The position numbers and the translations under genes are program-made. Under the pieces are notes generated by a model that searched no databases, was not told the DNA's origin, and was given only the letters and a program-made list of their open reading frames with translations. Positions 5,204 to 8,142 of a stretch of DNA of 8,142 nt are shown here, in pieces. Source of the stretch: Candidatus Omnitrophota bacterium (GTDB taxonomy: Bacteria > Omnitrophota > Gorgyraeia > 1-14-0-20-64-10 > JACQQZ01); contig JACQRF010000192.1 of the NCBI GenBank assembly GCA_016206635.1, positions 1 through 8,142 on the forward strand. The letters run 5' to 3'. The first letter of the stretch is position 1, and each line of letters starts with the position of its first letter.

Positions 5204-6666
5204 CGGATTCGTCGCCGGGCGGTCGCCGACGGCTGCTCGAACACCCAGGCGATCGGCGTCTCCTCCATCACTCGCCAGCCCCGCTCGCCGGCCAGTCGTT
5301 GTGCCGTCGCATCATTCTCCGAATCCACCTGCGCCGGCATCTTGAACCACAGCACCCACTGGGCATCCGCCAGCGCCTCCTGCCACGGCCGCCGCCCCGC
5401 CTCCGCGAACATACTCGTGGTCGTCGAGAGCCCGGTCAGCACCGAGAAGAGCCCCCCCATGTGCGGATAGTAGCAGAACAGCAGATCGTTGGGACGGGCC
5501 TCCCGCCGCAGCGCCGCCACCAGCGGCGCGAATTGCCGCGCATCATAGAGTGATTCCAGATGCCCGCGATCGAGCGGGATCCCGCCGAGGGCCGCCGTCA
5601 CTCCCGTCTCCCCCCACCGCACATGCCATCGCGGGTGGTTCATCACGACCGGCCCCGCCACCAAAAGGATAAGGGACGCTCCAAAAAGGGACAGTCTGGA
5701 CACTCGCTGACCTGGCACCTTTGACCCAAAAGGGGTCAGACCCCTTTTGACCAAAAGGGGTCTGACCCCCTCATCGAGCGCCAGGCCGGCCAGCAGGATG
5801 ATCGGCAACAGCCCTTGCCCGGAGAACAGGCGATAGGGATACAGCGCGGCCCAGGGGAGTGCGGCAGCCACCAGCGCCAGCCAGAAACGATAGGCCGGAG
5901 CCCGTCGCCACGCGATGGTCGCCCCCCAGAGGCCGAGCCCCAGCAGCACCGGCGCGAATTCCAGCGACCGGCCCTCCGGTTGGTGGATCGCTCGCAGGGC
6001 GGCCGCATGGCGGGCGATATGCAGCCACCACGGGGCCATGACCAGCAGGCCGATCCCGGCCGCCGCCCAGGCGTGCCGGCGCGCACGGTCCATCGCGCCG
6101 AGGAGCAGCAAGGCCGGGAGGACGATCCATGGCAGCCCCGGGTGCGTCCACCCGATCAGCCCGGCCAGGATTCCGGCGACGAGCGCCTGCCGTCGCTCCA
6201 GGGCCATCCAGACCCCGACGATCTCGAGCAGCGCCAGTGTCGCGGTCGGATGAATCAGCGTCGAGAACAGCAGGTGCGAGGAGAGCAGCGCCGCGAGGAC
6301 GGTGAGCGCCGCCGCCCGCGTCCCGGCGACGCGCCGCACGGCCCACACGATCATCAGCAGGAGCAGCGGCCCGCCGGCGACACTCCAGAGCCGCGCCACG
6401 GTGATCGGGTCGCGCACCACCGCGGCCACCGGCCACCAAAGCAGGTGGAACAGCGGCGGGTACAGGTGGGCGCGCCCGGCCGGCGCCGACTCCCAGAACG
6501 CGTGCAGCGTCACGCCGCCGGCCTGCTGGAAGCCCTGGATCACCGCCAGGTGATAGTAGCTGTCGAGGAAGCGAGGGTAGGTCTCCCAGCCGGCCGCCAG
6601 CCCTCGGGTGACCAGGGCGATCACGAGGCCCGCGGCCCATCGCCAGGCGCTCTTCGTGGCGGTCAC
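5200..6666 (-). CDS. Multi-pass membrane glycosyltransferase, GT-C / PMT-like
   Basis: 488 residues, highly hydrophobic, with roughly eight to ten membrane segments (about 10-26, 95-112, 116-133, 140-155, 161-190, 198-216, 236-252, 259-278, 284-298, 325-342) and a soluble C-terminal part from about 345. After the first helix comes the loop ETYPRFLDSYYHL (28-40), an acidic D-x-Y-H style motif as in GT-C enzymes (STT3, ArnT, PMT families), then HLYPPLFHLLWW (67-78), common in Dol-P-Man/ArnT-like (glycosyltransferase 39, RgtA/B/C/D-like) proteins. Such enzymes transfer sugar from a polyprenyl-phosphate carrier to a lipid, glycan or protein on the outer face of the inner membrane; donor and acceptor here are unknown. 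The start is GTG 6666, with TATACT six bases upstream and no Shine-Dalgarno, suggesting a leaderless mRNA. Residues about 300-337 are encoded by a dispersed repeat cluster, which may be an in-frame insertion. It is divergent from the exported protein gene at 6791. Confidence 0.82.
   Translation of the reverse strand: MTATKSAWRWAAGLVIALVTRGLAAGWETYPRFLDSYYHLAVIQGFQQAGGVTLHAFWESAPAGRAHLYPPLFHLLWWPVAAVVRDPITVARLWSVAGGPLLLLMIVWAVRRVAGTRAAALTVLAALLSSHLLFSTLIHPTATLALLEIVGVWMALERRQALVAGILAGLIGWTHPGLPWIVLPALLLLGAMDRARRHAWAAAGIGLLVMAPWWLHIARHAAALRAIHQPEGRSLEFAPVLLGLGLWGATIAWRRAPAYRFWLALVAAALPWAALYPYRLFSGQGLLPIILLAGLALDEGVRPLLVKRGLTPFGSKVPGQRVSRLSLFGASLILLVAGPVVMNHPRWHVRWGETGVTAALGGIPLDRGHLESLYDARQFAPLVAALRREARPNDLLFCYYPHMGGLFSVLTGLSTTTSMFAEAGRRPWQEALADAQWVLWFKMPAQVDSENDATAQRLAGERGWRVMEETPIAWVFEQPSATARRRIR
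5661..5770. repeat. Palindromic repeat cluster inside the glycosyltransferase frame
   Basis: GGGGTCAGACCCC (5732-5744) and GGGGTCTGACCCC (5757-5769) are the same pair found before fabI. With their T/A runs the arms 5732-5748 and 5753-5769 pair perfectly over 17 bp with the 4-base loop GACC. A CCAAAAGGG-like unit recurs four times (5661, 5681, 5726/5727, 5751), and AAGGGAC occurs at 5671 and 5687. The whole cluster stays in frame in the minus-strand gene. It resembles a composite REP/MITE-like element; no transposase is present. Confidence 0.82.
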
Positions 6667-6672
6667 GGCAGT

Positions 6673-6678
6673 AGTATA
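6673..6678 (-). promoter_or_regulatory. -10 box of the glycosyltransferase gene (leaderless start)
   Basis: On the minus strand TATACT reads from 6678 to 6673, followed by six bases and the GTG start at 6666. A transcript starting about 7 bases after the box would begin at the start codon. No good -35 hexamer is visible at 16-18 bases upstream, which is G/C-rich, so an activator or an extended element may be needed. Confidence 0.5.
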
Positions 6679-6719
6679 GCGGCTCGTCCCGCGCCGCGCC
6701 AGACCCCCGAGGCCCCCAT

Positions 6720-6768
6720 GACAGTGTTAGTCGAACTATTTGTAGTTCACACTATTGACATGACTGTC
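6720..6768. promoter_or_regulatory. Nested inverted repeat, candidate operator
   Basis: Three nested arm pairs share one centre region: GACAGT (6720-6725)/ACTGTC (6763-6768), AGTGT (6723-6727)/ACACT (6749-6753) and GAACTA (6733-6738)/TAGTTC (6743-6748) around a 4-base loop TTTG. The block covers the -35 box TTGACA at 6755 of the downstream gene and is much richer in A/T than its surroundings. It sits between two divergent genes, a usual place for a regulator site. The arms are uneven (a 5-base bulge on the left), so this may be two overlapping sites. Confidence 0.5.
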
Positions 6769-6784
6769 GTGGGTCGGGTATACT
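6755..6784 (+). promoter_or_regulatory. Strong sigma70-type promoter of the exported protein gene
   Basis: TTGACA (6755-6760), an 18-base spacer, TATACT (6779-6784). The ATG at 6791 is 6 bases after the -10 box, exactly where transcription should begin, and no Shine-Dalgarno is present, so a leaderless mRNA is predicted. Confidence 0.72.
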
Positions 6785-6790
6785 GATGGT

Positions 6791-8142
6791 ATGTCCAGAT
6801 CCCGTTGGGCCGTCTTGGCCGCGGCTGTGCTGGTGGCCATGCCGGTCCCCGCCGCGCACGCCCTGCGCCCCCGCGCCGCCCAGGAAAGCGGCCTCGAGGA
6901 GGAGGTCGCCGGCGCCCTCGGCCGCGCGACGCTGGCTTCGGCCCCGCGGACGCATCTCACGCGCGCCCTCAGGAAACTCCATACGCATCACGCCGTGGCG
7001 ATGACCATCATCCCCAACCCGCTGGCGGTGGTGGTCGCGGAGTTTGACAATGATGCCGAGCACGTGCCAGACCTTTGGGCGGCGTGGCGGGAACGGGTGT
7101 GGCTGTTGGATATCCGGACCGGCCGGCGGCGCGTGATCGCCCGCGGCGATCTCCACGGGCCTCGGGCGATGGCCCATGATTCAGCCACCGGGCTGACCTA
7201 CATCGCGCAGTGGCGGACCCGTCAAGTCGTGGGCGTGGATCTCCGCGACCGGCGCCCGCTCACAACATCGCGCGTGACGGTGCCGTTGTCGGATTATCCT
7301 AGCGGGCTGGCCGTGAAGCCGGGACAGATGCTGTACGTCGCGGAGTCCAGTGCGGGCCGCGTCCGAGGATTCGATCTCCGATCGAGCCGGTGGACGTTCC
7401 GCATCCACGATTCCCTCTCCAGCCCCGAAGACATGGTCCTGGATCACGAGCGCGATATTTTGTACGTCGCCGATCGATTGAGAAGCGTGATCCAGGCGTA
7501 CGATGCGACCACCGGGCTCCTTCTCCGCACCTCCGAACACGCCCCCACCTTCGAGCTCACCCATGACGATTTTGACAACCCCGCCAATCCTCAGCGCATC
7601 AATCCTCAGGGCTCCGGCAACCCGGTCCGGTTGGCGCTGGATGCGCGGCACCACATTCTCTTTGTCGTCGGCCAGCAGAAATTCCTGGGTGGGTTCTACA
7701 CGCGCGACGTCGGCGCGACCAAGGCCAAAGCTCCGCTGCCGCTCACATTCTCGAACTATAACAAGCAATATCAGCGCAATCTTTGGAACGCCCAGGACAT
7801 CGCCTACGATCCCGTGGATGGCGCCATCCTGGTGGCCGGTCCCGACTCCCTCGTCCCGTTCTGGATCACGAGCCAAGGCCTCGCGACCCATCCCTCGTCA
7901 GCCCCCACGGTGCCGTCCGCCGCCGGGGCAGAAGAGTCTGAGCGGGACAGCGATCTCGCGGCATTGCGGAAGTTGCTCTCCGGGAAAACATTCAATGGAT
8001 CCAACGCCGCCACCTGGCGAGGCCAGCGATCGTTGACGACGGCCGTGGAAGTGACAGAGGACGGCACGATCCAACTCACCGTGAACGGGGACGGCCGGGA
8101 CGTCAGCGCGCTGGAAGGGACGAAGATTGCGATGATGCGGAT
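6791..8142 (+). CDS. Exported beta-propeller-like protein (3' end outside window)
   Basis: The frame is open without a stop from ATG 6791 to the window edge: 450 codons plus two bases. The N-terminus MSRSRWAVLAAAVLVAMPVP ends in AAHA, a good Sec signal peptide with cleavage after residue 24. Just after it comes ALRPRAAQESG (24-34), then an acidic helix GLEEEVAGAL. From about residue 100 a repeating pattern of beta-propeller blades follows: VWLLDIRTG (103-111), PRAMAHDSATGLTYIAQ (124-140), PSGLAVKPGQMLYVAES (170-186), PEDMVLDHERDILYVAD (212-228), PVRLALDARHHILFVVG (278-294), AQDIAYDPVDGAILVAG (334-350). This is NHL/YVTN-like (inferred fold); I see no catalytic motif. A Ser/Pro/Ala/Glu linker (368-388) leads to a second region starting SDLAALRKLLSGKTFNG that runs off the window, so the protein may be much larger. 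It is probably periplasmic or surface-bound. Role unknown; binding or scaffold is a guess. Confidence 0.85.
   Translation, partial: MSRSRWAVLAAAVLVAMPVPAAHALRPRAAQESGLEEEVAGALGRATLASAPRTHLTRALRKLHTHHAVAMTIIPNPLAVVVAEFDNDAEHVPDLWAAWRERVWLLDIRTGRRRVIARGDLHGPRAMAHDSATGLTYIAQWRTRQVVGVDLRDRRPLTTSRVTVPLSDYPSGLAVKPGQMLYVAESSAGRVRGFDLRSSRWTFRIHDSLSSPEDMVLDHERDILYVADRLRSVIQAYDATTGLLLRTSEHAPTFELTHDDFDNPANPQRINPQGSGNPVRLALDARHHILFVVGQQKFLGGFYTRDVGATKAKAPLPLTFSNYNKQYQRNLWNAQDIAYDPVDGAILVAGPDSLVPFWITSQGLATHPSSAPTVPSAAGAEESERDSDLAALRKLLSGKTFNGSNAATWRGQRSLTTAVEVTEDGTIQLTVNGDGRDVSALEGTKIAMMR
7585..7614 (+). repeat. 15-base tandem duplication in the propeller gene
   Basis: CAATCCTCAG recurs at 7585-7594 and 7600-7609 with a 15-base period, giving the protein pentads NPQRI and NPQGS (266-275) in a loop between blades. 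It is in frame and short, so probably a recent loop expansion. Confidence 0.5.

Noticed and set aside
5661..5770. CRISPR array or insertion sequence
   Set aside because: The units are short, palindromic and irregularly spaced, with no spacers and no transposase frame; a REP/MITE-like composite fits better.
5815..6786. 323-residue plus-strand frame opposite the glycosyltransferase
   Set aside because: Composition (Arg, Pro, Gln, Gly) is typical of an antisense shadow, while the minus-strand frame has clear membrane helices and family motifs.
7181..7891. 236-residue minus-strand frame
   Set aside because: It is opposite the exported propeller protein, whose frame has a promoter, signal peptide and repeated blades. 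The shadow has no such support.

Overview
The window is a GC-rich (by eye about two thirds G+C), densely coded stretch of bacterial chromosome. The vertical housekeeping genes (fabF end, fabI, smc), the Shine-Dalgarno sites of the AAGGAG type and the sigma70-type promoters (TTGACA/TATACT-like) indicate a bacterium. FabI-type enoyl reductase, a condensin SMC and the 13-base GGGGTCAGACCCC palindromes are compatible with an uncultured environmental lineage. My weak guess is the Omnitrophota/Nitrospirota neighbourhood, partly because the last gene has an 'ALRPRAA' motif right after its signal peptide. That assignment is recollection, not proof.

Layout: 1-177 is the end of fabF. After a 64-base gap holding a perfect hairpin comes fabI (242-1033), closed by a strong palindromic terminator (1048-1077). 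A separate promoter (1131-1158) drives smc (1188-4784), a complete chromosome-condensation ATPase of 1198 residues. A 152-base gap with its own promoter precedes a small coiled-coil protein of 88 residues (4937-5203). Its stop codon overlaps, in the four bases CTAG, the stop of a convergent membrane glycosyltransferase gene on the minus strand (5200-6666). A divergent control region (6667-6790) separates that gene from a secreted beta-propeller-like protein (6791 to beyond 8142), which is open to the window edge.

fabF and fabI belong to fatty-acid elongation and probably share a transcript. smc is an independent unit. The glycosyltransferase and the exported propeller protein are divergently transcribed and may both serve the cell envelope, but nothing in the sequence proves a joint function.

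The most notable non-coding signals are: a palindromic repeat family present both before fabI and inside the glycosyltransferase reading frame, where it is translated; a matched pair of start sites in the divergent region, each with TATACT exactly six bases before the start codon, which predicts leaderless mRNAs; a nested inverted repeat around the -35 box of the propeller gene; and a perfect 9-base inverted repeat linking the smc -10 box with the smc start codons. I saw no clear sign of a defence system, CRISPR array, transposase, integrase, tRNA or rRNA.
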